A stretch of 64,000 nt of DNA, taken from NCBI RefSeq assembly GCF_034676705.1, contig NZ_JAUCBS010000013.1, positions 508,501-572,500 of the forward strand. The letters are read 5' to 3'. This document shows positions 8,417 to 16,862 of the stretch, piece after piece; positions within the stretch are counted from its first letter, which is position 1, and the number at the start of each line of letters is the position of its first letter. The notes under the pieces were generated by a model. The model saw only the letters and a program-made list of their open reading frames with translations, was not told the origin of the DNA and did no database searches. A program made the translations under genes and the position numbers. This DNA is from Gemmobacter sp. Its GTDB lineage: Bacteria > Pseudomonadota > Alphaproteobacteria > Rhodobacterales > Rhodobacteraceae.

Positions 8417-9028
8417 ATGAAAAAATACCTTCTGTCCGCTGCCGTCCTGACGGCCTCTGGCGCCGCCGCCTATGCGGGCGGTCCTGTTGCGCCTGCGCCG
8501 GAACCCGTGCTGGCCCCCGTTGTGCAGCCGGTCGCCCCGACCTTTGGCGCGTGGCAGGGCGGGTATGTCGGTGGCAACCTGAACTGGGGCAAGAACCCGA
8601 TCTCGGGCTTTCTGGATGACCCCGATGGGGCCAGCGGCGCGCTGCGCGGCGGGTATGACTGGCAGTCGGGCCGCACCGTGATGGGTCTGGGGGCCGAATA
8701 CGACTTCGGCAAGCTGAAGGGCAACAATGCCGCCGGTGCCGCTTCGTCGGTGGGCAAGGCGGCGACCGTCTATGGCCGTCTGGGCTATGACGCCGGTCCG
8801 TGGCTGCCCTATGCGCTGGCGGGCTACACCTGGGCCGATGGCCAGTCGGGCGGCGCCGATACCAACCTGGATGGTTATACCCTGGGCCTGGGTGTCGAGC
8901 GCAAGTTCAACGACCGCTGGAGCGGTTATGCCGAATACAACTACACCGACTTTGGCAATGTGGCGGCCTTTGGCGGATCCAAGGTCGAAACCCAGAAGGT
9001 CAAGCTGGGTGTGAACTTCAAGTTCTGA
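8417..9028 (+). CDS. outer-membrane beta-barrel protein (Omp25/porin-like family)
   Basis: A 203-residue exported protein. A signal peptide (MKKYLLSAAVLTASGAAAYA) leads into a proline/alanine linker and then an eight-strand-type barrel. The barrel shows WQGGYVGGNLNWG near the start, YGRLGYD, GYTLGLGVERKF and the terminal YNYTDFG and VKLGVNFKF, ending in phenylalanine as outer-membrane barrels do. This is the small OMP_b-brl family of alphaproteobacteria. A 275-bp AT-richer leader without genes precedes it (CTGATCAATTATTCCTGAAC), and a strong terminator follows. Confidence 0.85.
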   Translation: MKKYLLSAAVLTASGAAAYAGGPVAPAPEPVLAPVVQPVAPTFGAWQGGYVGGNLNWGKNPISGFLDDPDGASGALRGGYDWQSGRTVMGLGAEYDFGKLKGNNAAGAASSVGKAATVYGRLGYDAGPWLPYALAGYTWADGQSGGADTNLDGYTLGLGVERKFNDRWSGYAEYNYTDFGNVAAFGGSKVETQKVKLGVNFKF

Positions 9029-9031
9029 TGC

Positions 9032-9059
9032 AAAAGGGGCGCCGCGAGGCGCCCCTTTT
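9032..9059. terminator. bidirectional intrinsic terminator
   Basis: A perfect 8-bp stem, GGGGCGCC/GGCGCCCC with a GCGA loop, is flanked by AAAA on the left and TTTT on the right. It can therefore terminate both the outer-membrane protein gene and the convergent dapA. Confidence 0.92.
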
Positions 9060-9081
9060 CATTCCCGGATGCGGGCTGTTC

Positions 9082-9954
9082 TCAGATCAGCCCGGCGTGG
9101 CGCATCGCGGCCTTGATGCGGTCCTTGGTGCCATCGGTCAGCCCGACCAGCGGCAGGCGCACCTCGTCGGAACACAGCCCCAGCACCGACAGCGCATATT
9201 TCGCGCCGACCAGACCGGGTTCGATGAAGATCGCCTCGTGCAGCGGCATCAGGCGGTCCTGATAGTCCAGCGCCGTCTTGTAGTCGCCGCGCAGGGTGGC
9301 CTGCTGGAATTCGGCGCACAGTTTCGGCGCCACGTTCGCCGTGACCGAGATGCAGCCGACGCCGCCATGAGCGTTAAAGCCAAGCGCCGTTGCATCCTCG
9401 CCCGACAGCTGGATGAAATCGGGGCCGCAGGTGATGCGTTGCTGGCTGACGCGTTCCAGCTTGCCGGTGGCATCCTTGACGCCGATGATGCGCGGCAGTT
9501 TTGCCAGGTCGCCCATGGTGGCCGGCGACATGTCGATGACCGAGCGCGGCGGGATATTGTAGATGATGATCGGCAGGTTCGCCGCATCGTGCATCGCGGT
9601 GAAATGCGCGATCAGGCCCGCCTGGGTCGGCTTGTTGTAATAGGGCGTCACCACCAGCGCGGCATCGGCGCCGGCTTTTTCGGCAAAGCGGATCAGGCGG
9701 ATGCCTTCGGCGGTGCTGTTCGACCCGGCCCCGGCAATCACCGGAATGCGGCCGGCCACGGCCTTGACCACGGTTTCGATGACCGTTTCATGTTCTTCGT
9801 GGCTGAGCGTCGGGCTTTCGCCCGTGGTGCCCACCGGGACAAGGCCGGTCGACCCCTGCTGGATATGCCATTCGACAAGTTTCTTCAGCGTATCCAGATC
9901 CAGTTCGCCGTTCTTGAACGGCGTCACCAGTGCAGGCATGGAGCCTTTGATCAT
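9082..9954 (-). CDS. dapA: 4-hydroxy-tetrahydrodipicolinate synthase
   Basis: It condenses pyruvate with aspartate semialdehyde in lysine and diaminopimelate synthesis. The Schiff-base lysine is Lys160 (GVKDATG), the catalytic tyrosine Tyr132 (IIIYNIPPRS), and the pyruvate-binding GTTGESPTL is at residues 42-50. The start at 9954 has AAGGAGAGCG upstream; the frame is open further upstream without plausible protein. It is 290 residues, normal for the family, and divergent from the lytic transglycosylase gene, a pairing that places two cell-wall functions together. Confidence 0.97.
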   Translation of the reverse strand: MIKGSMPALVTPFKNGELDLDTLKKLVEWHIQQGSTGLVPVGTTGESPTLSHEEHETVIETVVKAVAGRIPVIAGAGSNSTAEGIRLIRFAEKAGADAALVVTPYYNKPTQAGLIAHFTAMHDAANLPIIIYNIPPRSVIDMSPATMGDLAKLPRIIGVKDATGKLERVSQQRITCGPDFIQLSGEDATALGFNAHGGVGCISVTANVAPKLCAEFQQATLRGDYKTALDYQDRLMPLHEAIFIEPGLVGAKYALSVLGLCSDEVRLPLVGLTDGTKDRIKAAMRHAGLI

Positions 9955-10094
9955 GGCACGCTCTCCTTGAGAATGGGGCCTGAGTCGCCCGGGGTTGGAA
10001 CGCGCCCTTCCTAGCCGTGCTGCGATGGCTTGCCAAGCGGGGGACTGGCGGGTTTGTGTGTTGCGCCCAAGGTGTCGGCCGGGGCAAATGGGGC

Positions 10095-12047
10095 ATGATC
10101 CGTGCCCTTTCCGCCCTGACCGTCCTTGCCCTGTCCACCGTGCTTGCCCTGCCGCCTGCCAGCGCGCAGACCGACTCGTTGCGCGCGGCGCTGGATCTGG
10201 CAGGGCGCAAGGATTGGGCGGCGGCGGCCGGGGTTGCCGCACCGCTGGGGCCGGTCGCGGCCGATGTGGTGGAATGGCAGCGCCTGCGCGCGGGCGACGG
10301 GCTGCTGGGCGATTACGAGGCATTCCTGAAGCGCCGGCCCGACTGGCCCGGCCTGCCCCTGTTGCAGGCCGAGGGCGAGGTGGCGGTGGCGCGGTCCACC
10401 ACCCCGGGCCGGGTGCTGGCGTGGTTCGGCGACCGTGACCCTGCCAGCGCCGATGGGGCGGCGGCACTGGCCCGCGCCCTGCGCGCCAGCGGCAAGGGCG
10501 ATCAGGCCGATGCGCTGCTGCGCCGCCTGTGGCCCGTGCTGCGGCTGGACGAGGCGGCGCAGGCCGCCTTGCTGGCCGAGGCGGGCAAGGCGCTGGATGG
10601 TGCCGCCCACCGGGCGCGGCTGGATGCCCTGCTGTGGGACGGCCGCTTTGCCGAGGCGCGGCGGATGCTGCCGCTGGTGGGCGAGGATTGGCAGAAGCTG
10701 GCCGAGGCCCGGATGGCCCTGCGCGAAGACCGCGAAGGCGTGGACCGGTTGGTGGCCCAGGTGCCCAAGGCGCTGGCAGGCGATGCCGGCCTTGCCCATG
10801 CCCGGTTCGAATGGCGCGCCCGCAAGGGCCGCACCGAAGGCGCGGCGGCGATCCTGATGGAACGTTCGCGGTCCCCCGACCTGCTGGGCCGGCCCGAGGC
10901 CTGGGCGGGCCGCCGCGCCACGCTGGCCCGTGCGCTGCTGCGGCAGGGCAATCCGAAACTGGCCGAAGAGGTGGCGGCCAGCCACCACCTGACCGCTGGC
11001 GCCAACCGGGCAGAGCTGGAGTTTCTGGCCGGCTTCATCGCCCTGCGCCACAACAACCGTCCGCAGGCGGCGCTGGATCATTTCCGGGCGCTGGGCGATA
11101 TCGTTTCCACGCCTATCTCGCTGTCGCGCGCCGACTACTGGCAGGCGCGCGCATGGACCGCCCTTGGCCGGACGGACGAGGCGCAGGCGGCTTACGCCCG
11201 CGCCGCACGGCACCAGACCGCCTATTACGGCCTGCTCGCGGCCGAGGCGCTGGGTCAGCCGCTGGACCCCACGCTGGTGGCCCCGCCTGCCACCCCCGAC
11301 TGGCGCACGGGTGCATTTCTGAACTCATCGGTCACCGAAGCGGCGCTGCTGCTGTACAAGGCCGGGGATGGTGCACAGGCGCGGCGGTTCCTGCTGCATC
11401 TGGCAGAACGCCAGGAGGCCGCCGGGCTGGCCGCCATGGGCGCCTTTGCCATGGACAAGGGCGACGCCCACCTTGCCGTGCTGATCGGCAAGCAGGCGGC
11501 CGGGCGCGGCATCATCCTGCCCGGCATCTACTACCCCGACCCCGACCGTTCGCTGCTGCCCGACGGGCTGGCGGTGGACCGCCCGCTGGCGCTGGCCATC
11601 GCCCGGCGGGAAAGCGAACTGCTGCCGGGCGCGGTGTCGCCCGCCGGGGCGCTGGGGCTGATGCAGCTGATGCCCGGCACGGCCAAGCTGATGGCCGACA
11701 AGCTGGGCCTGCCGCACCGCCCTGCGGCACTGACCACCGATCCGGCCTATAATGCCAAACTCGGCTCGGCCTATCTGGCGCATCTGGCCGAGGAATTCGG
11801 CCCCTCGATCGCGCTGCGGGCAGCGGGCTACAACGCCGGCCCCGGCCGTCCCCGCGCCTGGGTGACCGAATTCGGCGACCCGCGGCAGTCCTCGGTCGAT
11901 GTGGTGGACTGGGTGGAACTGGTGCCCTTTACCGAAACACGCACCTATATCATGCGGGTGGTCGAAGGCGTGGCGATCTATCGTGCGCGGCAGGCGCCGG
12001 GCAAGCCGGTGTCGGTGACGGCGCTGCTGCGCGGCACGGCGGGCTGA
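10095..12047 (+). CDS. soluble lytic murein transglycosylase
   Basis: A 650-residue periplasmic protein with the signal peptide MIRALSALTVLALSTVLALP and cleavage near ASAQ. A long alpha-superhelical region of TPR-like helices (about residues 30-470) precedes the SLT catalytic domain. The catalytic glutamate is in AIARRESELLPGAVS, followed by GALGLMQLMPGTA and RAAGYNAGPGR. Slt enzymes cleave the MurNAc-GlcNAc bond to 1,6-anhydro products during wall turnover. Its stop abuts the stop of the next gene, which is convergent. Confidence 0.93.
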   Translation: MIRALSALTVLALSTVLALPPASAQTDSLRAALDLAGRKDWAAAAGVAAPLGPVAADVVEWQRLRAGDGLLGDYEAFLKRRPDWPGLPLLQAEGEVAVARSTTPGRVLAWFGDRDPASADGAAALARALRASGKGDQADALLRRLWPVLRLDEAAQAALLAEAGKALDGAAHRARLDALLWDGRFAEARRMLPLVGEDWQKLAEARMALREDREGVDRLVAQVPKALAGDAGLAHARFEWRARKGRTEGAAAILMERSRSPDLLGRPEAWAGRRATLARALLRQGNPKLAEEVAASHHLTAGANRAELEFLAGFIALRHNNRPQAALDHFRALGDIVSTPISLSRADYWQARAWTALGRTDEAQAAYARAARHQTAYYGLLAAEALGQPLDPTLVAPPATPDWRTGAFLNSSVTEAALLLYKAGDGAQARRFLLHLAERQEAAGLAAMGAFAMDKGDAHLAVLIGKQAAGRGIILPGIYYPDPDRSLLPDGLAVDRPLALAIARRESELLPGAVSPAGALGLMQLMPGTAKLMADKLGLPHRPAALTTDPAYNAKLGSAYLAHLAEEFGPSIALRAAGYNAGPGRPRAWVTEFGDPRQSSVDVVDWVELVPFTETRTYIMRVVEGVAIYRARQAPGKPVSVTALLRGTAG

Positions 12048-13229
12048 TCAGCCGAACTGCTGGTTCAGCCGCCACACCACCCAGGCCAGCGGTATCGCCG
12101 CCAAGCCACCGATCACCCAGGCCAGCGGCTGATCGCCAAAGCTCTCGAACGCCTGGGTATAGGCGTGGATGCCGCCAAAGGTGATTGCGGCGTTGAACAG
12201 CCCGCGCCGCAGGGTATGCGCGGCCCAGATCGCGCAGACGGCCAGCAGCACGGCCCAGATGGCCGCGAACACATGGTCGGGGATATGCAGGGCGTGGGCG
12301 TCGAACGCCTTGCGCCCGGCCCAGACCGCCTCCCAGCTGTCGGGATGGGCGGCGCGCAAGGCGGTCAACACAAAGGTCTTGCCCACCGTGTCGCCCCAGA
12401 GCGAGCCGACAAGGAAACACAGGTTCGCCACGATGAACGCCATGATGGCAAAGATCCCGGCGTGCCGGTCGTCCCGGTTGGGTCGTCGGGCGATGATCCA
12501 CAGGCAGACCGCAATCGCGCCTGCCATCTGCAAGATGCTCAGCGTCGCCTCGGGGGAATAGAACACATAGGCGGCATGGAAATAGAAGGTGCCGGTATCC
12601 AGCGCCTGGGCAAAGGGCACGATGGCCAGCGCGGTCAGGAAGCGCACATCCAGCAGCCACCCCAGCCCGGCAACGACCAGCGCGGCATACAGGTTCAGCG
12701 CCATCACCGGCAGGCCCTGCACCCCCTGGGCGTGACCAAGCAGATACAGCCCGGCCAGGTGCAACGCCGCACCGGCAACCGTCAGGCAGCCCATCACAAA
12801 GGTCAGCGATCCCCGGCGCAGCACGAAGCCCGCCCCCGCGACCAGTGCCAGCACCAGGCCCGCAATCACGAACACCAGCCCCGCCACCGACTGATCAAAC
12901 CTGGCCAATGCCTCGACCACACCGCCGCCGATCAGCATGCCGGCCCCGATCAGCGCCGCCGCATGGCCAAAGATGCGCCACATCGTCCCGGTCGCGACCA
13001 GAACCGCCATCCCCAGCGCCAGAAAGGCCACGCCCGATGCCGCAACCGTCACCGTATCGGCCAGCCAGAAGACAAAGCCCCCGGCGGCGGCTGCGATTCC
13101 CCCCGTCAGCAACATGTTGATCGCGAGGGTAATCATCCCGGCCCGCGACCGCGCGCGCAGCACATCGGCCTGACCCAGGGTCAGAACCCCGTCATTCACC
13201 AGCGCGTCCAGATCGGCGATCACGGCCAT
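12048..13229 (-). CDS. polytopic inner-membrane protein (DUF2157-like), function unknown
   Basis: A 393-residue protein with a short cytoplasmic N-terminus (VNDGVLTLGQADVLRAR), then about eleven or twelve hydrophobic helices. The N-terminal helix-turn segment before the membrane domain resembles DUF2157 proteins, but I cannot assign it firmly. AGG GAG upstream of the ATG supports the start. It is convergent with slt (adjacent stops) and divergent from smpB. No transport motif or catalytic residue pattern is recognised. Confidence 0.75.
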   Translation of the reverse strand: MAVIADLDALVNDGVLTLGQADVLRARSRAGMITLAINMLLTGGIAAAAGGFVFWLADTVTVAASGVAFLALGMAVLVATGTMWRIFGHAAALIGAGMLIGGGVVEALARFDQSVAGLVFVIAGLVLALVAGAGFVLRRGSLTFVMGCLTVAGAALHLAGLYLLGHAQGVQGLPVMALNLYAALVVAGLGWLLDVRFLTALAIVPFAQALDTGTFYFHAAYVFYSPEATLSILQMAGAIAVCLWIIARRPNRDDRHAGIFAIMAFIVANLCFLVGSLWGDTVGKTFVLTALRAAHPDSWEAVWAGRKAFDAHALHIPDHVFAAIWAVLLAVCAIWAAHTLRRGLFNAAITFGGIHAYTQAFESFGDQPLAWVIGGLAAIPLAWVVWRLNQQFG

Positions 13230-13333
13230 GGCATTCTCCCTCGTATGTCACCCGTGCAGCTTCGCATCGGTGCGAGGCAGGCACAAGCGGACCACTGGAC
13301 TCGCGCGCATGGCTCGCCTATCTCGGGACAACC

Positions 13334-13804
13334 ATGCAAAAGAAACACGACCCCAACAGCAAGCTGATCGCCGAAAACCGCCGTGCGCGCTTCGATTACT
13401 TCATCGAGAGCGAGCTGGAGGCCGGCATCATCCTGACCGGGTCCGAGGTCAAGGCGCTGCGCACCGGGCAATCGAACATCGCCGAAAGCTATGCCTCGGT
13501 CGAAGGGGGCGAGTTGTGGCTGATCAACGGCTACATCGCCACGCTGCAACAGGCCGGGGTGTTCGGCCACGAGGAACGCCGCCGCCGCAAGCTGCTGGTG
13601 TCGAAACGCGAACTGGCGCGGCTGTGGCAGGCGGTGGGGCGCGAGGGCATGACCATCGTGCCGCTGCGGATGTATTTCAACGACCGTGGCATCGTGAAGC
13701 TGGCGCTGGGTGTGGCCAAGGGCAAGAAGGTCGCTGACAAGCGCGATACCGAAGCCAAGCGCGACTGGAACCGCCAGAAGCAGCGGTTGCTGAAACAGGG
13801 CTGA
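13334..13804 (+). CDS. smpB: SsrA-binding protein SmpB
   Basis: It binds tmRNA and brings it to stalled ribosomes for trans-translation. The family core is intact: ENRRARFDYFIE, GIILTGSEVKALRTGQ, NIAESYA, LPLR-type MTIVPLRMYF, VKLALGVAKGKK, and the C-terminal basic tail KRDWNRQKQRLLKQG that mimics the mRNA path. Length is 156 residues. The start has only a weak ribosome-binding site, but the N-terminus matches the family. A dispersed structured repeat begins 2 nt after the stop. The tmRNA gene itself is not in the window. Confidence 0.97.
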   Translation: MQKKHDPNSKLIAENRRARFDYFIESELEAGIILTGSEVKALRTGQSNIAESYASVEGGELWLINGYIATLQQAGVFGHEERRRRKLLVSKRELARLWQAVGREGMTIVPLRMYFNDRGIVKLALGVAKGKKVADKRDTEAKRDWNRQKQRLLKQG

Positions 13805-13806
13805 GG

Positions 13807-13900
13807 CGCTCCCGCAGGGCGTTCACCGCGCAGGCGCGGTTCCTTCCTTTGGGCCGGGCGCCGCGCGTGCCGCGCGGCGTGCCTCCGGCGGGGATATTTT
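13807..13900 (+). repeat. dispersed structured repeat D, copy 1, directly after the smpB stop
   Basis: The first 41 nt are identical to the reverse complement of 57206-57166, and similarity continues to about 57113. Two perfect hairpins are present: ACCGCGC-AG-GCGCGGT (13825-13840) and CCGCGCG-TGC-CGCGCGG (13861-13877). The 3' end (GCCTCCGGCGGGGATATTT) is shared with repeat C at 33 and 36 kb. Confidence 0.88.
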
Positions 13901-13950
13901 GATCAGAGCGAGATGACCAGAGTCGGGCTTTCGCTCTGATCCAAATATCC
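13892..13950. terminator. long inverted repeat between convergent smpB and aminotransferase genes
   Basis: Arms 13892-13911 (GGATATTTTGATCAGAGCGA) and 13931-13950 pair over 20 bp with a single mismatch around a 19-nt loop. The symmetric position between two converging genes suggests bidirectional termination or 3'-end protection. Confidence 0.65.
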
Positions 13951-13960
13951 TCGGGAGGTT

Positions 13961-13987
13961 CCAAGGAGGGCGGAAGGCCCTCCTTGG
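13961..13987. terminator. perfect 10-bp hairpin in the same convergent spacer
   Basis: CCAAGGAGGG (13961-13970) pairs perfectly with CCCTCCTTGG (13978-13987) over a 7-nt loop. No U tract is seen. Confidence 0.55.
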
Positions 13988-13995
13988 CGGGGGGC

Positions 13996-14030
13996 GTCAT
14001 CGGTGGGCCATCGGTTCGAGAACCGATGAC
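13996..14030. terminator. two alternative overlapping hairpins downstream of the aminotransferase gene
   Basis: GTCATCGGT (13996-14004) can pair with ACCGATGAC (14022-14030). An inner alternative, ATCGGTT-CGAG-AACCGAT (14010-14027), uses part of the same right arm. The two cannot form together. They lie 23 bp beyond the aminotransferase stop. Confidence 0.5.
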
Positions 14031-14052
14031 GACGGGGCTGGCCCCGCCTGCC

Positions 14053-15234
14053 TCAGATCACCGCCGCGATGGCGCGGGCCAGCACGGGCACGCTGTCGGT
14101 GTTCAGCCCGGCAATGTTGATCCGGCTGTCGCCCACCATGTAGATCGCGTGATCGGCGCGTAGTTTCGCCACCTGATCGGGGCCGAGGCCAAGGCGCGAG
14201 AACATGCCGCGGTGGCGCGCGACGAAATCGAAGCGGTCGGAATTGGTCAGCCGGCGCAGTTCATCGGCCAGTTGCTGGCGCAGGCCCAGCATGGACAGGC
14301 GCACCTCCTCCAGTTCGGCTTTCCAGTCGGCGGTCAGGTCGGGGCTGGTCAGCACCGTCTGCACCAGCCGCGCGCCGTGGTCGGGCGGGAAGGAATAGTT
14401 CAGCCGGTTCAGCATGGCGAGGTTGGCCTGCACCGTGGCGCGGTCGGTTCCGGCCGGCACCACGGCCAGCAGCACGCCCACCCGTTCGCGGTAGACGCCG
14501 AAGTTCTTGGAACAGGATGCCGCGATCAGCAGTTCCGGCAGCTGCCGGGCCAGCAGGCGGGTGCCGTAGGCGTCTTCCTCCAGCCCGTCGCCAAAGCCCT
14601 GATAGGCGATGTCGATCAGCACGGTCAGCTTGCGGCCGGCCAGCGCGGCGGCCAGCGTGTCCCACTGCGCTGGCGTCAGGTTGGCGCCGGTCGGGTTGTG
14701 GCAGCAGCCGTGCAGCAGCAGCACGTCGCCATCGGGGATCGCGGCCACATCGGCCAGCAGGCCGTCAAAATCCACGCCGCCCGTCGCCTCGTCGAAATAG
14801 CGGTAGGTGGCGACCTTCAGCCCCAGGTCGGTGACGATGGCCGGGTGGTTCGGCCAGGTCGGGTCCGACATCCAGACGGTGGCGCCCGGCGCGGTCTTGC
14901 GCACCAGATCAAAGCCGATGCGCAGGGCGCCGGTGCCGCCGGGTGCGGCTGCGGCGGCCACGCGCGCCGGCGGCACCGCATCGCCCAGCACCAGACCGGC
15001 CATGGCCGCGTGAAAGCCGGTATCGCCTGCCAGCGCCACATAGGTCTTGGTCGTCTCGCTCTCCCACAGCCGCTTGCCGGCCGCGCGCACGGCGCGCATG
15101 ACCGGGGTGTGGCCCGTGGCATCCTTGTAGACGCCGACGCCCAGATCCACCTTGACCGGCCGCGGATCGTCGCGGAACAGGGCCATCAGCTGGATGATCT
15201 TGTCTTCCGGTTGGGGTTTCAGCAGTTCCAGCAT
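14053..15234 (-). CDS. aspartate/aromatic amino acid aminotransferase
   Basis: A 393-residue class I PLP aminotransferase of the Iα AspC/TyrB type. The PLP lysine lies in SCSKNFGVYRERVG; other marks are LGVGVYKDATGHTPVM, LLHGCCHNPTGANL (with the conserved NPTG) and RINIAGL near the C-terminus. It exchanges amino groups between aspartate or aromatic amino acids and 2-oxoglutarate. Its ATG is 2 nt after the sseA stop, and its ribosome-binding site AAAAGGG lies inside sseA, so the two are one operon. Coupling to a mercaptopyruvate sulfurtransferase fits cysteine breakdown by transamination, an inference. Confidence 0.93.
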   Translation of the reverse strand: MLELLKPQPEDKIIQLMALFRDDPRPVKVDLGVGVYKDATGHTPVMRAVRAAGKRLWESETTKTYVALAGDTGFHAAMAGLVLGDAVPPARVAAAAAPGGTGALRIGFDLVRKTAPGATVWMSDPTWPNHPAIVTDLGLKVATYRYFDEATGGVDFDGLLADVAAIPDGDVLLLHGCCHNPTGANLTPAQWDTLAAALAGRKLTVLIDIAYQGFGDGLEEDAYGTRLLARQLPELLIAASCSKNFGVYRERVGVLLAVVPAGTDRATVQANLAMLNRLNYSFPPDHGARLVQTVLTSPDLTADWKAELEEVRLSMLGLRQQLADELRRLTNSDRFDFVARHRGMFSRLGLGPDQVAKLRADHAIYMVGDSRINIAGLNTDSVPVLARAIAAVI

Positions 15235-15236
15235 GG

Positions 15237-16088
15237 TCAGCCCTTTTCTACCGGCAGGTCGTCATACATGCCCCATTCGGCCCACGACCCGTCATAGAGC
15301 GCGTGGTTGCGGTGGCCGATCCGTTCCAGCGCCAGGCTGAGGATCGCGGCCGAGACGCCGGATCCGCAGCTGGTGATCACCGGCTTGGCCAGATCGACCC
15401 CGGCGGCGTCGAACACGGCGCGCAGCTGGTCGGGGGATTTCATGGTGTTGTCGGGGTTCAGCACCTGTTGCCAGGGCACGTTCTGCGACCCGGGGATATG
15501 GCCCGACCGCAGGCCGGGCCGCGGTTCGGCCTCGGCCCCGGCAAAGCGGCCGGGGCTGCGTGCGTCGACAATGGTATGGCTGCCCAGTTTCGAGGCCTGG
15601 GCCACCTGCGTCACGTCCTTGACCAGCCCGGCCATGCGCGACACGGTGATGTGACGGTCACGCATGATGGGGGCCATATCCTCGACCGGGCGGCCTTCGG
15701 CCAGCCATTTCGGGAAGCCGCCGTCCAGCACCGCCACATCGGTCTTGCCCATCAGGCGGAAGGTCCACCAGACGCGGGGGGCGGAAAAGATGCCCATGCC
15801 GTCATAGACCACCACCTGATGCCCGTCGCCGATGCCCATGGCGCGCATCCGGCTGATGAACTTTTCCGACGGGGGCGCCATGTGGGGCAGGGGGCTGCGC
15901 TGGTCCGAGATCTCGTCGATGTCGAACTGGCGCGCGCCGGGAATGTGGCTGGCATCGTATTCCGCCGCGGCATTGCGGTTCATGGCCGGCAGATACCAGG
16001 ATGCGTCGATGACCCGCAGATCGGGATCCTTCAGATGCGCTTCCAGCCAGTCGGTGGACACCAGCGTCCGGGGGTCGTCACTCGCCAT
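15237..16088 (-). CDS. sseA: 3-mercaptopyruvate sulfurtransferase
   Basis: A 283-residue tandem-rhodanese protein. The N-terminal inactive domain (VIDASWYLPAMNRNA) is followed by the catalytic domain with the active-site loop CGSGVSA, which is the mercaptopyruvate signature rather than the thiosulfate type. VDARSPGRFAG, HIPGSQNVP and the terminal YDGSWAEWG are also family-typical. It moves sulfur from 3-mercaptopyruvate to thiol acceptors or cyanide. The start at 16088 is preceded by AAGGGAGGCC. It is the first gene of an operon with the downstream aminotransferase, which could supply mercaptopyruvate from cysteine. Confidence 0.94.
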   Translation of the reverse strand: MASDDPRTLVSTDWLEAHLKDPDLRVIDASWYLPAMNRNAAAEYDASHIPGARQFDIDEISDQRSPLPHMAPPSEKFISRMRAMGIGDGHQVVVYDGMGIFSAPRVWWTFRLMGKTDVAVLDGGFPKWLAEGRPVEDMAPIMRDRHITVSRMAGLVKDVTQVAQASKLGSHTIVDARSPGRFAGAEAEPRPGLRSGHIPGSQNVPWQQVLNPDNTMKSPDQLRAVFDAAGVDLAKPVITSCGSGVSAAILSLALERIGHRNHALYDGSWAEWGMYDDLPVEKG

Positions 16089-16156
16089 AGCGGCCTCCCT
16101 TGCAATGGGTTCCTTCCTAGCGGCAGGGGCCAGACAGGGCAAGCGGCGAGGCGGGG

Positions 16157-16729
16157 TCAGGCGGCGATGGCGCCCTGTGCCAGCATCACGGCCAGCACCC
16201 CCAGCCACAGGGCGGCGCCCCGGCGCAACCACAGGGTGGCCTGCGCACCGCCGCCCCGGTGCAGGGCCGCGCCCAGCAGCGTCCAGCCCAGCCCGATCGC
16301 CGGCACCGACAGCGCGAACAGCGCAAGGTGCAGCGCATAGGCGGCATCGCCGGGCGGGGGCAGCAGGATCAGGCCAAAGACCAGCACCTTGGGGTTGAGC
16401 AGCGTTGTCATCAGCACGGTTCGGGCCGTGACGGGGCGGGGCGTGCCCGCCGCCCCCGCGCCCAGCCCGATCCGCAGCGCCAGCCAGCCCACCCACGCCG
16501 CCGCCAGCCCGTGCAGCACCAGTCCGGCCGGCCCGGCCGCCGGATCGACCCACAGGCGCAGCGCGGTCAGCGGGATCGCGGCGGCCAGATAGCCCGCAAG
16601 CTCGGCCGGCAGCAGGCGCAGGGCCGCGCGTGGCCCCGCTGCCGCGCCGCCAAGCGCCAGCAGCGTGTTGGTGGGCCCCGGGGTGATCAACAGGGCGATC
16701 ACGGCGAAAAGAAAGATCTGGGTGGTCAT
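16157..16729 (-). CDS. LysE/RhtB family amino acid exporter
   Basis: A 190-residue membrane protein with five or six hydrophobic helices. The N-terminal TPGPTNTLLALGGAA is the LysE-family signature (canonical PGPxxL), and the central TTLLNPKVLVFG matches the conserved NPK motif. Members export amino acids or homoserine lactones by proton antiport. The start at 16729 gives the typical MTTQIFLFAV N-terminus; longer readings add residues without hydrophobic character. It lies upstream of sseA on the same strand, with a 68-bp gap. Confidence 0.85.
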   Translation of the reverse strand: MTTQIFLFAVIALLITPGPTNTLLALGGAAAGPRAALRLLPAELAGYLAAAIPLTALRLWVDPAAGPAGLVLHGLAAAWVGWLALRIGLGAGAAGTPRPVTARTVLMTTLLNPKVLVFGLILLPPPGDAAYALHLALFALSVPAIGLGWTLLGAALHRGGGAQATLWLRRGAALWLGVLAVMLAQGAIAA

Positions 16730-16862
16730 GCCTGGTCGGTCCCCGGTTGCGTCCGATGCCGGTTCTGCCCCGGCCGGATGGCCCGGAACCATGATCCAGG
16801 TCAAGCCGATCTGGACATTGCCAGCGTGCTGGGGTTGAGTCGCGCCAACAGGAGGCGATCAA

